Of a stretch of 64,000 nt of DNA, positions 43,216 through 52,920 are shown piece by piece. The position numbers and the translations under genes were made by a program. The notes under the pieces are model-generated. The model worked only from the letters and a program-made list of their open reading frames with translations. It had not been told where the DNA came from and made no database searches. The stretch is from Niabella beijingensis (GTDB lineage Bacteria; Bacteroidota; Bacteroidia; Chitinophagales; Chitinophagaceae): NCBI RefSeq assembly GCF_020034665.1, contig NZ_JAIQDI010000002.1:1302001-1366000 (forward strand). The letters are read 5' to 3'. Numbering within the stretch: position 1 is the first letter of the stretch; each line of letters starts with the position of its first letter.

Positions 43216-44319
43216 TTAAAATATTTGTTCAAATTGAGTTGTTATATTTCTAATGTCATAATCCTCTATATTTATGTTGCTTTGGTATGAAGAAAAATCA
43301 TAATGAAGAAATTGATCCAATAGGTTAATATTAAGTTGATCCTGATTGAAATTAAATATAGGTCTTCCTGTTAACAAGTAATCAATAAGCTTGCTTGGGC
43401 TTTGAACAGAATTAAAGTTGTCCTGGTTAATCAAGAAATCCATCGAACTCAATTCGGGAATTAAATCTTGTCTGTTAATGGGGGGCCTGATTTCGATTTT
43501 GCTCCCCAATTTATCCACGTAGTTATTGAGAAGAAGAAGATTATCCTGAGTGTTTTTTATGTATAATATAAACTTAAAATCAGATTGTTCTAATTTACAA
43601 AGATAGTCGAAAAGTATCTTTGGGTCTCTGATATTTTGATAGAAATTGCCGGCAAAAGCAAAGGTGGGGATCTTATTCTTCCTATATTCTTTTAATTTTA
43701 TTTTAGAGAAATCGAATCCTTGGGGAATAATTCTTATTTTTTCTTTATCCTTCAGCCAAAGATATGCAGGTAGGCTTTTGATTGTAGGTATTGTTATAAA
43801 ATCGAATTTATTCATGATCTTTTTTTCGATCCATCTAAAGTACGGAGCAACAATAGATGTTTTATTAAATTTCGAGAACGGGTCACCATAGTCCGCAATA
43901 TATCTTTCTGCTATATTATTGCTTTTAATTTGTCTTCCAACCGCCCAATGAATATGAAATGGTAATCCAATGGAGATCAAAACATTATATTTTTTTTTGA
44001 AGATTAATTTAGCTTTCAGTTTAATAAACAAACTGAAAAGAGTACCAGTTGTAAAATAAAATACACATTTCTTTAAAAATGATTTTAACGGGTTTGCGTT
44101 AGCGGACTTTCGCGGCTGTGTTTCTGCAATATGCCAGGCATTTAGATAAAATACATTCAAATTTTTTTCTTGAAAAATTGTATCAAAATTCTGGGTTGCT
44201 GAATAAACGTCAACATGGTAGCCTCTCCTGGATAACTCTAAACTTAATTCCGTAGCTCTAAAAGCACGAGGTGTTTGCAACGGGTGATAATATCCTGTGA
44301 CTATTGCAATTCTTTTCAT
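43216..44319 (-). CDS. Glycosyltransferase (GT4-like)
   Basis: A 367-residue GT-B enzyme. It begins with RIAIVTGYYHPLQTPRAFRATELSLELSRRGYHVDVYSA, typical of GT4 N-terminal domains. The C-terminal half has IPTFAFAGNFYQNIRDPKILFDYL, IRPPINRQDLIPELSSMDFLIN and SKLIDYLLTGRPIF. The usual EX7E motif is not obvious. It overlaps the polymerase-like gene by four bases. Donor and linkage unknown. Confidence 0.8.
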   Translation of the reverse strand: MKRIAIVTGYYHPLQTPRAFRATELSLELSRRGYHVDVYSATQNFDTIFQEKNLNVFYLNAWHIAETQPRKSANANPLKSFLKKCVFYFTTGTLFSLFIKLKAKLIFKKKYNVLISIGLPFHIHWAVGRQIKSNNIAERYIADYGDPFSKFNKTSIVAPYFRWIEKKIMNKFDFITIPTIKSLPAYLWLKDKEKIRIIPQGFDFSKIKLKEYRKNKIPTFAFAGNFYQNIRDPKILFDYLCKLEQSDFKFILYIKNTQDNLLLLNNYVDKLGSKIEIRPPINRQDLIPELSSMDFLINQDNFNSVQSPSKLIDYLLTGRPIFNFNQDQLNINLLDQFLHYDFSSYQSNINIEDYDIRNITTQFEQIF

Positions 44320-45542
44320 TGTTTTTTAATAGTGAATTGAGATCTATTTTGATTGACAAAATAAATGTAGTATAAAATAGTTATAAACAGAATAGTATTA
44401 TGCCTGTAAAGGGCGTCTATATTTAGCGATGCCAAAAGAAAGATCATCATTAAGAATCTAAAGCCTTTATGTAGTGTTTTGTCTAAAAAATAGGTTTTAA
44501 AAATAATAGCAACAATAATAAATGGCAGAATGCCGCATCTGAAGATAATATTAACAAAGGACGTATCTGTGTATTTCATTGGAGTTCCGCTTTTCCAGTG
44601 GTATGTAAAAATTCCCAAATCATAAGGGATTCCTATTATCCAGTATCCTTGAATAAAGCGATTATAAATTCCTTCATAAATGACATCTCTATTCCCTTTA
44701 ATTGTACTTTTATAAATAGTATTGTCACCTATAAAAATAGAGAGAATTCTTTTATCCATCTGTTTTTGAACGAAAGGGAAGGTCGCATAAATTTGAAATA
44801 TAATAAGAATGGCAAGAAGGATAAAGAAAGACATATAAAAAATTTTCTTTATTGACATATCACGTGTAAGATTGTAAATAATTACTACAAACAATATAAA
44901 TAGGTAAGTTCGGTTAAATGCTGTGATGAGTGCTGCTATGCTGATCGCAAAAATCATTTTTTGCCAGAACTTACTATTATACCAAGATTTTCTTTTCTCG
45001 GTTAATAAGTAAGCACCAATAATACCAAAAGAAACATTATCATTAAAAAGCCTTCCGGAATATTCGAATGAGCTCATGACGATATCGCTATCTGTCTGAT
45101 TTGCAGAATGTAGAAAAGGAAGAGGAATAATTGTATTAATAACTGACAGTAATATAGAGATAAGGACTGAATATAAGAGCGCCTTCCATGTTGACTGCAG
45201 GTCAATTCTGAAACCTGTATGTAAGAAAAGAAGTGCACAAAATAACGGTATTCCTAACCGAAAAGACTTTGTACTGTCTGAAAATGATTGCAAATAAAAT
45301 ATAGGTTTTAGCAAAAATTCATTGAATAATGTAACAATAAAGAAACAAATAATGAGAGGCCTGAATTTATTTTTTAGAGGGTATCTAGTTGGGCCAAAAA
45401 AATTTAAAATCGTTAATATTAATATGGTTATCTCCCCGATAGATAGATTTAGTTGCCCAAAATTAATGAAGAAACTCCTATTCGTCGGTGACGAAAATCC
45501 TATGAATAATATGATACAGAATAAATAGTTAATTAACTTCAT
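44316..45542 (-). CDS. Wzy-like O-antigen polymerase
   Basis: A 408-residue polytopic inner-membrane protein, with many hydrophobic segments and a large periplasmic loop between the last helices (about residues 255-335, with GDNTIYKSTIKGNRDVIYEGIYNRF). This layout, and its place next to a Wzx flippase gene, fit the polymerase that joins repeat units. Wzy proteins have little sequence conservation, so the call rests on topology and context. Confidence 0.75.
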   Translation of the reverse strand: MKLINYLFCIILFIGFSSPTNRSFFINFGQLNLSIGEITILILTILNFFGPTRYPLKNKFRPLIICFFIVTLFNEFLLKPIFYLQSFSDSTKSFRLGIPLFCALLFLHTGFRIDLQSTWKALLYSVLISILLSVINTIIPLPFLHSANQTDSDIVMSSFEYSGRLFNDNVSFGIIGAYLLTEKRKSWYNSKFWQKMIFAISIAALITAFNRTYLFILFVVIIYNLTRDMSIKKIFYMSFFILLAILIIFQIYATFPFVQKQMDKRILSIFIGDNTIYKSTIKGNRDVIYEGIYNRFIQGYWIIGIPYDLGIFTYHWKSGTPMKYTDTSFVNIIFRCGILPFIIVAIIFKTYFLDKTLHKGFRFLMMIFLLASLNIDALYRHNTILFITILYYIYFVNQNRSQFTIKKQ

Positions 45543-46816
45543 ATCTTAAAATTAAAGTTAATTCGAAAACTAGCCTTAATGTATTCTGTTAATGTAATTG
45601 TTGTTAGTCTCTTTATTAAAAACCACCAACTTGGTACATAAAGGAGTATCTGTGTAATTGTTAATGAAGTACAAATTCCAATGGTGCCCCAAAAAGAGCC
45701 AATATATACCGACAATGGGGTAATAAAAAGCGTAAATAAATTCCATTTGAATTCTAAATCTGTTCTTCCCGTAGCAACGACTAAGCTACCCACGGGATTT
45801 CCGATGGCCCTAAAAATCATATAGACGGATAATACTCTTACTAAAATTGTAATATTGTCATAACCATTCCCGTAAAGAATGCCAACGACAAAATGAGCAA
45901 AAACAATTATTCCTACATATACTGTAACATTAACAGTTGATATAGAATTCAAAAGTTTAAGGTAGTTGTGCTTCAGTAAATCTTTATTATCCTGCATTTT
46001 TGCCAGTACCGGACCTGCCACTTTCATTACTATCGGGTTGATGAATTGAAAAGGCCTGAACACGAGTTGCTTAGCCAAACTATAACCACCTAATATATCT
46101 GTTGAAAATAGTTTACCAATTATTAATATATCGAGATCTCTATTAAAGTAGTTAGCAATTTGTCCTCCCACTTGATACATGCCAACATTAATGAATGGTT
46201 TTGTGATAGTATAATTGAAATAGAAGGTGGGAAGTCTTTTCTTTGCAAAGCCTATAAAAATATAGATGAAATTCGATACAAAATATTGCAGAACTGTTGA
46301 TAAGACGAGGGCATATATTCCAAAGTTAAAATATGCAAGTACTATAGCTAGAGTAATGGAACAAATAGCAGAAAATATTTCAGTAAAACTTACTATTTTG
46401 AAATTAAGATTTTTTTGCTCTACAACTTTGAATTGTCTTCCCAATCCATTGAACAGGATAATCAGGCCGGTTATGGGGATTAACTCCTTAAGTATTTCTA
46501 AATTGTAAAATTTAACAATGAGAGGACTTAAGAGTAATAATAGTGCATATAGCGCACTACTGAAGATTAGATTTAGCCAATAAAGACTGGAATATTCCTT
46601 TTTATTCATCTCTTGCTTATGGAGAATGGCTGTTGAAATGCCCATATCGTTGAATAGCTCCAAAAAGTTAATGATAAATGTTAAAATCGCAATAATTCCA
46701 AACATATCTTTCGATAAAAAGCGAGTTAAAATCGAGACCCTTAAAATGGCAACAACAGCCAGTATTATAGAACTGATTGTTGTCCATTTTAGTCCTTTCA
46801 TCACCTGTTTCTTCAT
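45539..46816 (-). CDS. Wzx-like polysaccharide flippase (MOP superfamily)
   Basis: A 425-residue multi-pass protein of the PST/MOP family that flips undecaprenyl-linked repeat units. It begins KGLKWTTISSIILAVVAILRVSILTRFLSKDMFGIIAI, with GISTAILHKQEM nearby, the classical N-terminus of the family. About twelve hydrophobic segments can be counted. It overlaps its neighbours on both sides by four bases (polymerase downstream, WecF-like gene upstream). Confidence 0.9.
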   Translation of the reverse strand: MKKQVMKGLKWTTISSIILAVVAILRVSILTRFLSKDMFGIIAILTFIINFLELFNDMGISTAILHKQEMNKKEYSSLYWLNLIFSSALYALLLLLSPLIVKFYNLEILKELIPITGLIILFNGLGRQFKVVEQKNLNFKIVSFTEIFSAICSITLAIVLAYFNFGIYALVLSTVLQYFVSNFIYIFIGFAKKRLPTFYFNYTITKPFINVGMYQVGGQIANYFNRDLDILIIGKLFSTDILGGYSLAKQLVFRPFQFINPIVMKVAGPVLAKMQDNKDLLKHNYLKLLNSISTVNVTVYVGIIVFAHFVVGILYGNGYDNITILVRVLSVYMIFRAIGNPVGSLVVATGRTDLEFKWNLFTLFITPLSVYIGSFWGTIGICTSLTITQILLYVPSWWFLIKRLTTITLTEYIKASFRINFNFKI

Positions 46817-47946
46817 GATAAGAGATTTAATAAATTCGCCAGATCTTCTTTTACAGCTTTTTCATTGAAGATTCGGTTTAGAATTTTCTGGTTGGAGAGC
46901 ACTTCGGTTTTTGCCAATTTCTCATTACCATACTTGATAAAATCCCGCTCTAAATCGAATACAAAAATTCCAATCCTTCGTAAAAATTGATATGCAGGAT
47001 TTAGAGGAGATAGATAGATCCGGGCCCCCATATAAAGCATAGGAATTATATTTCCCATTGCTTGTTGTCTATAATGATAAAAAACGCCGGTACTACAAGT
47101 TTGGAGCAATTCTACATAAACGGAACGTTGTATAAATTCTAGCAGAGGGTGAAAGTTTGCAAATAGCGCTTTCCCCTGTTCAATAATTTGTTTCTTGTAG
47201 AAATCGTTTTGTCCGTAATTCAGAGGTATGATTATTTTAGCTATTTGAGAAACAGGGTTTAAGTTTAAAATTTCAAAAGCATCCAAATGATTGCATTCAT
47301 AGGTGTTAGAATTTCCAACTAATATATTTGTAGCATTGTGATTTAGTTGTATATTTTTAAACCCGGCAAGATATTGATCCAGTGAGCTAAAAGATGTCTG
47401 AAGGAATTGCATCCTATTGGGATAGTATTTAGCTAAATAATCCACATCTTCTTTTATATAAGTACAGATGTAGTCAATCTTGTCTAAATTCCTTTTAATA
47501 TTGTTGCTTTTAGTGAAAATATTTTTTATTATTTTTTTATATTCTACTGCGTTAAACTGATGAAAAAGGCGTCGTGCATATAGAGATTTGGTAAGAGGGG
47601 CTAGCAAATGCCCTTTTATCTTTTTTAAATTATAAATGTCAAACCCCCAAGGGATCCAGGCGATTTTGACATCAGTTTTTTCAATGTTGTGTAACAGTCT
47701 AAAGGCCTCTGATGAAATCGCATGAAATATTATGCCATGTGCATTAAACTTCTGTATCAAGTTATTTAATGATTCCCCTGCATATTTGAAAATATTATCT
47801 GAGTTCGCCCGGACATGGTAGTACCTTTTATCCTTTGAGTTTGTAAAAACAACGAATATCTGTCTGTCGAAAGAACTAAAGTTTTCGATTATATTATCTG
47901 TTATCTTTTCGTCATTAATAAAGTGTAAATAGCTACCCTTTGACAT
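46813..47946 (-). CDS. WecF-like Fuc4NAc transferase (GT56)
   Basis: A 377-residue protein resembling TDP-Fuc4NAc:lipid II transferase of enterobacterial common antigen synthesis. Supporting segments are AWIPWGFDIYNL, ILVGNSNTYECNHLDAFEIL (nucleotide-binding region), IIIPLNYGQNDFYKKQI, and CSTGVFYHYRQQAMGNIIPMLYMGARIYLSPLNP. The four enzymes that make the donor (RfbA, RfbB, WecE, WecD types) are encoded just upstream. It overlaps the WecE gene by 14 bases. The acceptor here is probably different from enterobacterial lipid II, because the first sugar differs. Confidence 0.83.
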   Translation of the reverse strand: MSKGSYLHFINDEKITDNIIENFSSFDRQIFVVFTNSKDKRYYHVRANSDNIFKYAGESLNNLIQKFNAHGIIFHAISSEAFRLLHNIEKTDVKIAWIPWGFDIYNLKKIKGHLLAPLTKSLYARRLFHQFNAVEYKKIIKNIFTKSNNIKRNLDKIDYICTYIKEDVDYLAKYYPNRMQFLQTSFSSLDQYLAGFKNIQLNHNATNILVGNSNTYECNHLDAFEILNLNPVSQIAKIIIPLNYGQNDFYKKQIIEQGKALFANFHPLLEFIQRSVYVELLQTCSTGVFYHYRQQAMGNIIPMLYMGARIYLSPLNPAYQFLRRIGIFVFDLERDFIKYGNEKLAKTEVLSNQKILNRIFNEKAVKEDLANLLNLLS

Positions 47947-49072
47947 CTGTAATAATTTTAATTATTTCACTTATTTGTTGCGGGGTAAGTTCATAATATA
48001 GAGGAAGTCTTAAAAGATTGTTTGAGAACCGATCGCTTTGAAGAAGATCTCTTCCATCGTGCTTTTTTTGATAATAGGGGCTTTTGTGGAGACTTAAATA
48101 ATGAAAAACTGCATGAATGTCATGGTCTTTTAATTGTTGAATAATTTCAGAGCGTTGTTCCATTGATTTGCAAACTATATAGAACATATGTGCATTGTTC
48201 GTGGCGAAAGAAGGGATGTTGGGCAATTGTACACAATATTGTTCCGCCCAGTTCTTCAAGCCATCATAGTACATTTGCCAATGCTGTTTTCGACGATCCT
48301 GAATGTCTTCAAGATTCTCTAACTGCGCCCATAGAAATGCCGCAATTGTTTCGGAAGGCAAAAAGGAAGAACCAATATCGACCCATCCATATTTATCAAC
48401 TTCTCCGCGAAAAAAAGCTGAACGATTAGTTCCCTTTTCCCAAATAATTTCAGAGCGTTTAATAAAACGTTCATCATTGACGGCTAATAATCCTCCTTCT
48501 CCAGATATAATATTTTTAGTTTCATGAAAGGAAAAGGCTGCTAGATGCCCGATGGATCCAAGCGCTTTACGTGAACCATCGCTAAAGGTATAATAACTAT
48601 CGATAGCCTGTGCGGCATCTTCTACTACAAGCAAATTGTGTTTTGAAGCAATATTCATTATTTTTTCCATATCACAAGCAACACCAGCGTAATGTACGGG
48701 AACAATAGCCTTTGTATTTTTATTAATCAATGCCTCAATGGCATCTTCGTCCAAGCCAGGTTGATCACTCTTACTGTCAATAAAACGAATTACAGCTCCC
48801 CGCAGTACAAAGGCATTCGACGTAGACACAAATGTATAGGAAGGCATAATGACTTCGTCTCCCGGTTCAATATTTGCTAATATAGCTGCCATTTCTAAAG
48901 CATCTGTGCAAGAGGTAGTCAATAAGCATTTTTTGAATCCATATTCATCTTCGAAAAATTGCTGACACAGTTTAGTATATTTGCCGTTGCCGGATAATTT
49001 TCCGGTATGAACGGCGTCGTACATATAGTGCGCTTCTTTTCCTGTTAAATAAGGTTTATTAAACGGTATCAT
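47933..49072 (-). CDS. wecE: dTDP-4-amino-4,6-dideoxygalactose transaminase
   Basis: A 379-residue PLP-dependent aminotransferase of the DegT/DnrJ/EryC1 family. It starts MIPFNKPYLTGKEAHYMYDAV, a WecE/RffA signature. PLP contacts lie in TTSCTDALEMAA and the Asp in LLVVEDAAQAID. The Schiff-base Lys is in FHETKNIISGEGGLL. It aminates the 4-keto product of RfbB to give dTDP-Fuc4N. Placed between the WecD-like and WecF-like genes, in pathway context. Confidence 0.92.
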   Translation of the reverse strand: MIPFNKPYLTGKEAHYMYDAVHTGKLSGNGKYTKLCQQFFEDEYGFKKCLLTTSCTDALEMAAILANIEPGDEVIMPSYTFVSTSNAFVLRGAVIRFIDSKSDQPGLDEDAIEALINKNTKAIVPVHYAGVACDMEKIMNIASKHNLLVVEDAAQAIDSYYTFSDGSRKALGSIGHLAAFSFHETKNIISGEGGLLAVNDERFIKRSEIIWEKGTNRSAFFRGEVDKYGWVDIGSSFLPSETIAAFLWAQLENLEDIQDRRKQHWQMYYDGLKNWAEQYCVQLPNIPSFATNNAHMFYIVCKSMEQRSEIIQQLKDHDIHAVFHYLSLHKSPYYQKKHDGRDLLQSDRFSNNLLRLPLYYELTPQQISEIIKIITDVKG

Positions 49073-49757
49073 AATTCCAAATGTGATAAATATATGTCAA
49101 ATTGTGTAATATAAAATTGTTTGATTCATATAATTTTGTAGCTGGTGTATTGTCTAGTTGAGTAATCACCTGCATTTTTTGAAAGCCCATATCTATGGCT
49201 TTTTGCTTTACAAAATTAATCAAATTAGTAGCTACTTTTTTACCTCGGGCAGAAGCTCCAACAGCCAATAACCCAATTTCTGACACTTCCCGGCTTTTCC
49301 GGCCTAATGTTATAAACCCGATTATTTGATTATTTTCTATTGCAATGAATACTCCTAAGGGGGCCTCATCTTTTAGAGAATTCTCTATCCATTTAGTATA
49401 AAGTCTTTCAAACTCACGGTCTCTAAAATTCTTATCAAGAAAAAACCTGGAGTATGTCCCACTTTCCAGAGTTAGTTGCAGAAGTGTTGAATAATTGTGA
49501 GCGTTGGCATCAAAAGGAAGAATCTGGTATTTATTATTTTCTATCGTTTCTGGCTTGTTGTTTAAAAGAGTGACATAGCAGGCCTTTTTGTCAACAAGCT
49601 TATTGCTTATCTCATTTATTGGTTGCTCAGAAAAAACGTAAATTAATCTGAACTCTGAGGGAAGTATTGAAATAGCAGCCCCCTCATTATAGTCAATCCT
49701 TCCGACTTTATAACCGAAGAATTCAGTATCCCATTCCAAAACTTCAATGCGGCTCAT
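49059..49757 (-). CDS. WecD-like dTDP-Fuc4N acetyltransferase (GNAT)
   Basis: A 232-residue two-part protein. The N-terminal part begins VLEWDTEFFGYKVGRI, typical of WecD/RffC. The C-terminal GNAT domain (from about residue 100) has GFITLGRKSREVSEIGLLAVGASARGKKVATNLINFV, containing the acetyl-CoA loop, and QLDNTPATKLYESNNF. It should N-acetylate dTDP-Fuc4N. It overlaps wecE by 14 bases and starts one base away from the rfbA stop. Confidence 0.87.
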   Translation of the reverse strand: MSRIEVLEWDTEFFGYKVGRIDYNEGAAISILPSEFRLIYVFSEQPINEISNKLVDKKACYVTLLNNKPETIENNKYQILPFDANAHNYSTLLQLTLESGTYSRFFLDKNFRDREFERLYTKWIENSLKDEAPLGVFIAIENNQIIGFITLGRKSREVSEIGLLAVGASARGKKVATNLINFVKQKAIDMGFQKMQVITQLDNTPATKLYESNNFILHNLTYIYHIWNYDTV

Positions 49758-49758
49758 G

Positions 49759-50637
49759 TTATTTCAAGTTTAATACTTTTCTTTTTATATAATCATAATA
49801 ATCGCCTTTCATGGAATGCACCTGTTTTTGTAAAGTCTCAGATGTGATCCAATTGTATCTTACTGCGATTTCCTCAACACAGCCTATTTTTAAGCCAGTT
49901 CTTTTTTCAACAGCTTTAACAAATTCTGTAGCTTCTGTTAGTGACTCATGTGTGCCCGTATCTAACCAAGCAAAACCCCTGCTCAGGGTTTTTAATTTTA
50001 GTTGCCCTGAAATTAGGTAGTGTTGGTTTACTGTAGTGATTTCTAACTCTCCACGCGCGGAGGGGTTTATGTTCTTTGCGACTTCTACAACAGAATTGGG
50101 ATAGAAATATAATCCTACTACTGCATGATTGGATTTAGGATGTGTTGGCTTTTCTTCGATAGACAGCACAGTACCATTGTTATCAAATTCAGCTACACCA
50201 TAACGTTCGGGATCTTCAACATAATATCCGAACACGACGGCATTTGTATGCTGTTGTACGCCTATTACAGATTCCGCCAATAATTTTTGAAATCCCGCGC
50301 CATAGAAAATATTATCTCCTAAAATCAGACATACATCGTCCTGCCCAATAAATTTTTCTCCAATAATAAAAGCTTGTGCCAATCCATCCGGACTGGGTTG
50401 TTCAGCATAATGAAGTTGCACACCCAATCTGGAGCCATCTCCTAGGAGCTTTTTAAAGTTGGGCAGGTCATCAGGTGTTGAAATCACTAATATTTCTCGG
50501 ATTCCAGCCAGCATGAGCACTGATAATGGGTAATATATCATTGGCTTATCATACACGGGAAGTAGTTGTTTTGACACCGCTATGGTTAAAGGGTGCAGCC
50601 GGGTTCCGGAACCTCCCGCTAATATAATTCCTTTCAT
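49759..50637 (-). CDS. rfbA: Glucose-1-phosphate thymidylyltransferase
   Basis: Makes dTDP-glucose from dTTP and glucose-1-phosphate. The 292 residues begin [18 protein letters not shown], with the metal Asp in [10 protein letters not shown] and the sugar-binding [21 protein letters not shown]. Length is standard for RfbA/RmlA. With rfbB upstream and no rfbC or rfbD in the window, its product is routed to Fuc4NAc rather than rhamnose, at least from this locus. Confidence 0.96.
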   Translation of the reverse strand: MKGIILAGGSGTRLHPLTIAVSKQLLPVYDKPMIYYPLSVLMLAGIREILVISTPDDLPNFKKLLGDGSRLGVQLHYAEQPSPDGLAQAFIIGEKFIGQDDVCLILGDNIFYGAGFQKLLAESVIGVQQHTNAVVFGYYVEDPERYGVAEFDNNGTVLSIEEKPTHPKSNHAVVGLYFYPNSVVEVAKNINPSARGELEITTVNQHYLISGQLKLKTLSRGFAWLDTGTHESLTEATEFVKAVEKRTGLKIGCVEEIAVRYNWITSETLQKQVHSMKGDYYDYIKRKVLNLK

Positions 50638-50650
50638 AACTCTAGATCAA

Positions 50651-51700
50651 TTAGACAGTATACTGCATTTTATAATATTGCTGATAATCTCCTGAGGTGA
50701 TGTCGTTCAACCATTCCTGGTTTGATAAATACCAGTCAATAGTTTCGCTCAAACCTTGCTCAAATGTAACGGAAGGACTGTAACCAAGCTCCCGGTTTAT
50801 TTTCGTAGCATCAATAGCATACCGAATGTCGTGCCCCGGGCGGTCTTTCACAAACGTAATAAGCTGTTCTGAAGTGCGCTCCGGCCTACCCAGTTTCTCA
50901 TCCATTTGCTTACAGAGTTCTTTTACCAAATTAATATTCTGCCATTCATTAAATCCTCCTACATTGTAAGATTCGCCATTCTTCCCTTTATGATAAACCA
51001 AGTCAATAGCTCGGGCGTGATCAATTACAAATAGCCAATCTCTGGTAAATTTACCATCACCGTAGATTGGAAGTGGCTTATTATGAAGAATATTGTGGAT
51101 GCAAAGTGGAATCAATTTCTCTGGGAAATGATTCGGCCCGTAATTGTTGGAACAGTTTGTCAAAACAACTGGCAACCCGAATGTATCATGATAGGCGCGC
51201 ACAAAATGATCCGAAGACGCTTTTGACGCGGAATACGGTGAATGAGGATCATACCTGCTAGTCTCTGTAAATAGACCAATCTCACCCAATGAACCATAAA
51301 CCTCGTCTGTAGATACATGGAGGAAACGCTTTTCGTAATAATGATCTTCCCATATTTCTTTTGCAGCATTTAGTAAATTAACGGTACCAATCACATTTGT
51401 CATTACAAACGCCACCGGGTTTGTTATCGACCGGTCTACATGAGACTCTGCGGCCAAGTGAATCACCCCATCCGGTTGGTGTTCTTTAAAAATCTCAACA
51501 ATCTTATTAGCATCTGTAATATCAGCCTTAACAAATTTGTAATTAGAACGCTCTTCTATATCCCTTAGATTTCCCAGATTTCCGGCATAAGTTAAAGCGT
51601 CCAGATTGATAATTTGATATTCTGGATATTTATTTACAAATGTCCTGGTTACATGGGAACCAATAAATCCTGCACCACCTGTTATGATAATTGATTTCAT
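50651..51700 (-). CDS. rfbB: dTDP-glucose 4,6-dehydratase
   Basis: Converts dTDP-glucose to dTDP-4-keto-6-deoxyglucose. The 349-residue extended SDR begins IIITGGAGFIGSHVTR. It has HLAAESHVDRSI, the catalytic HVSTDEVYGSLG (Thr-Asp-Glu) and YSASKASSDH (Tyr-x3-Lys), then NNYGPNHFPEKLIP. All active-site elements are intact. It lies 13 bases before rfbA and after wecC in the same transcript. Confidence 0.96.
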   Translation of the reverse strand: MKSIIITGGAGFIGSHVTRTFVNKYPEYQIINLDALTYAGNLGNLRDIEERSNYKFVKADITDANKIVEIFKEHQPDGVIHLAAESHVDRSITNPVAFVMTNVIGTVNLLNAAKEIWEDHYYEKRFLHVSTDEVYGSLGEIGLFTETSRYDPHSPYSASKASSDHFVRAYHDTFGLPVVLTNCSNNYGPNHFPEKLIPLCIHNILHNKPLPIYGDGKFTRDWLFVIDHARAIDLVYHKGKNGESYNVGGFNEWQNINLVKELCKQMDEKLGRPERTSEQLITFVKDRPGHDIRYAIDATKINRELGYSPSVTFEQGLSETIDWYLSNQEWLNDITSGDYQQYYKMQYTV

Positions 51701-51703
51701 TGT

Positions 51704-52915
51704 TTATTTATTTGTAACACCACAAAAGTCGAGTATGATTTTTTCGGCTGGAATATTCAGATTTTTAAATTCTTTGTGCGCTACTAGAAAGACCACTATA
51801 TCTGCATTATTGAGGGCCTCTACATAATTTGTTAATTTAAATAAATTATGCTCTGAAATATTAGGCTCAACTACAAAATATTCTTCGTCGTTGGCATCCT
51901 GCAAAATACGCTGTACAATATATTTGGCAGGTGATTCACGTAAATCATCAATATTTGGCTTAAAGGCCATGCCCATTAATGCGATTTTGGGTTCTTGGTT
52001 GTTTTTTAGCTGATACTCCTTTCGGGCTTCTTTTACTTTTTCTGCACACCAAAATGCCTTGTGATTATTGATTTCTCTGGCTTTCCCAATAATGCGAGAC
52101 TCTAATGGGAACTCCGATACGATAAAATAAGGGTCCACAGCTATGCAGTGCCCACCAACCCCGCAACCAGGCTGTAAAATATTCACCCGGGGATGTTTAT
52201 TGGCCAGGCGAATTAGTTCCCAAACATTAATGCCGGCTTTGTCACAAATCAATGATAATTCATTGGCAAAAGCTATTTGTACATCTCGGGAAGAGTTTTC
52301 AGTTAATTTACACATTTCGGCAGTACGTGCATTTGTAGAGTGTAGTTCTCCTTTTACGAACTGGCCGTAAAAAGCCTTCGCCTTTTGTGTCGAATCATCA
52401 TTTACTCCGCCTATAACTCTGTCATTGTGTACCAATTCATACATTACGTTCCCTGGTAATACCCGCTCGGGGCAGTAAGCAACATAAATTTTATCCTGGA
52501 GTTCAGGACGTTTTGCAAAAATGAGGGCCATCATTTTTTCTGTAGTTCCTACAGGTGAAGTAGATTCTATAATATAGAGATCACCTTCTTTCAATAAGGG
52601 CAATATCGCTTCAGTAGCCGCCTGAACATAGGAAATGTCGGGTTCATGATCTCCTTTGAATGGAGTAGGAACTACAATTAAATATGTATTTGCCTGTACT
52701 GGCCGCGTGCCTGCTTTTAAAAATCCTTCCTGAACTGCTTTTGCAACTGCTTTATCCAGCTCGGGCTCCACAATATGAATTTTTCCGGCATTAATAGTTT
52801 CCACTACATGTTGTGAAATATCTACTCCATGCACTGGTATACCACTATTAGCAATGAGTGCTGAAGTTGGTAGACCAATATATCCCAATCCTACAGTAAC
52901 AACTTTTGCTTGCAT
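51704..52915 (-). CDS. wecC: UDP-N-acetyl-D-mannosamine dehydrogenase
   Basis: Oxidises UDP-ManNAc twice to UDP-ManNAcA. The 403-residue UDP-sugar dehydrogenase begins VVTVGLGYIGLPTSALIA. It has VPTPFKGDHEPDISYV, STSPVGTTEKM, and the catalytic Cys in GCGVGGHCIAVDPYF (about residue 255). The C-terminal domain has ALMGMAFKPNIDDLRESPA. The GHCIAVDPYFIV form is that of WecC rather than UDP-glucose dehydrogenases. It pairs with wecB, five bases upstream. Confidence 0.94.
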   Translation of the reverse strand: MQAKVVTVGLGYIGLPTSALIANSGIPVHGVDISQHVVETINAGKIHIVEPELDKAVAKAVQEGFLKAGTRPVQANTYLIVVPTPFKGDHEPDISYVQAATEAILPLLKEGDLYIIESTSPVGTTEKMMALIFAKRPELQDKIYVAYCPERVLPGNVMYELVHNDRVIGGVNDDSTQKAKAFYGQFVKGELHSTNARTAEMCKLTENSSRDVQIAFANELSLICDKAGINVWELIRLANKHPRVNILQPGCGVGGHCIAVDPYFIVSEFPLESRIIGKAREINNHKAFWCAEKVKEARKEYQLKNNQEPKIALMGMAFKPNIDDLRESPAKYIVQRILQDANDEEYFVVEPNISEHNLFKLTNYVEALNNADIVVFLVAHKEFKNLNIPAEKIILDFCGVTNK

Positions 52916-52920
52916 TTCTT

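Noticed and set aside
49759..51700. L-rhamnose synthesis from rfbA and rfbB
   Set aside because: rfbC and rfbD are absent, whereas WecD-, WecE- and WecF-type genes follow directly. Fuc4NAc is the better reading.
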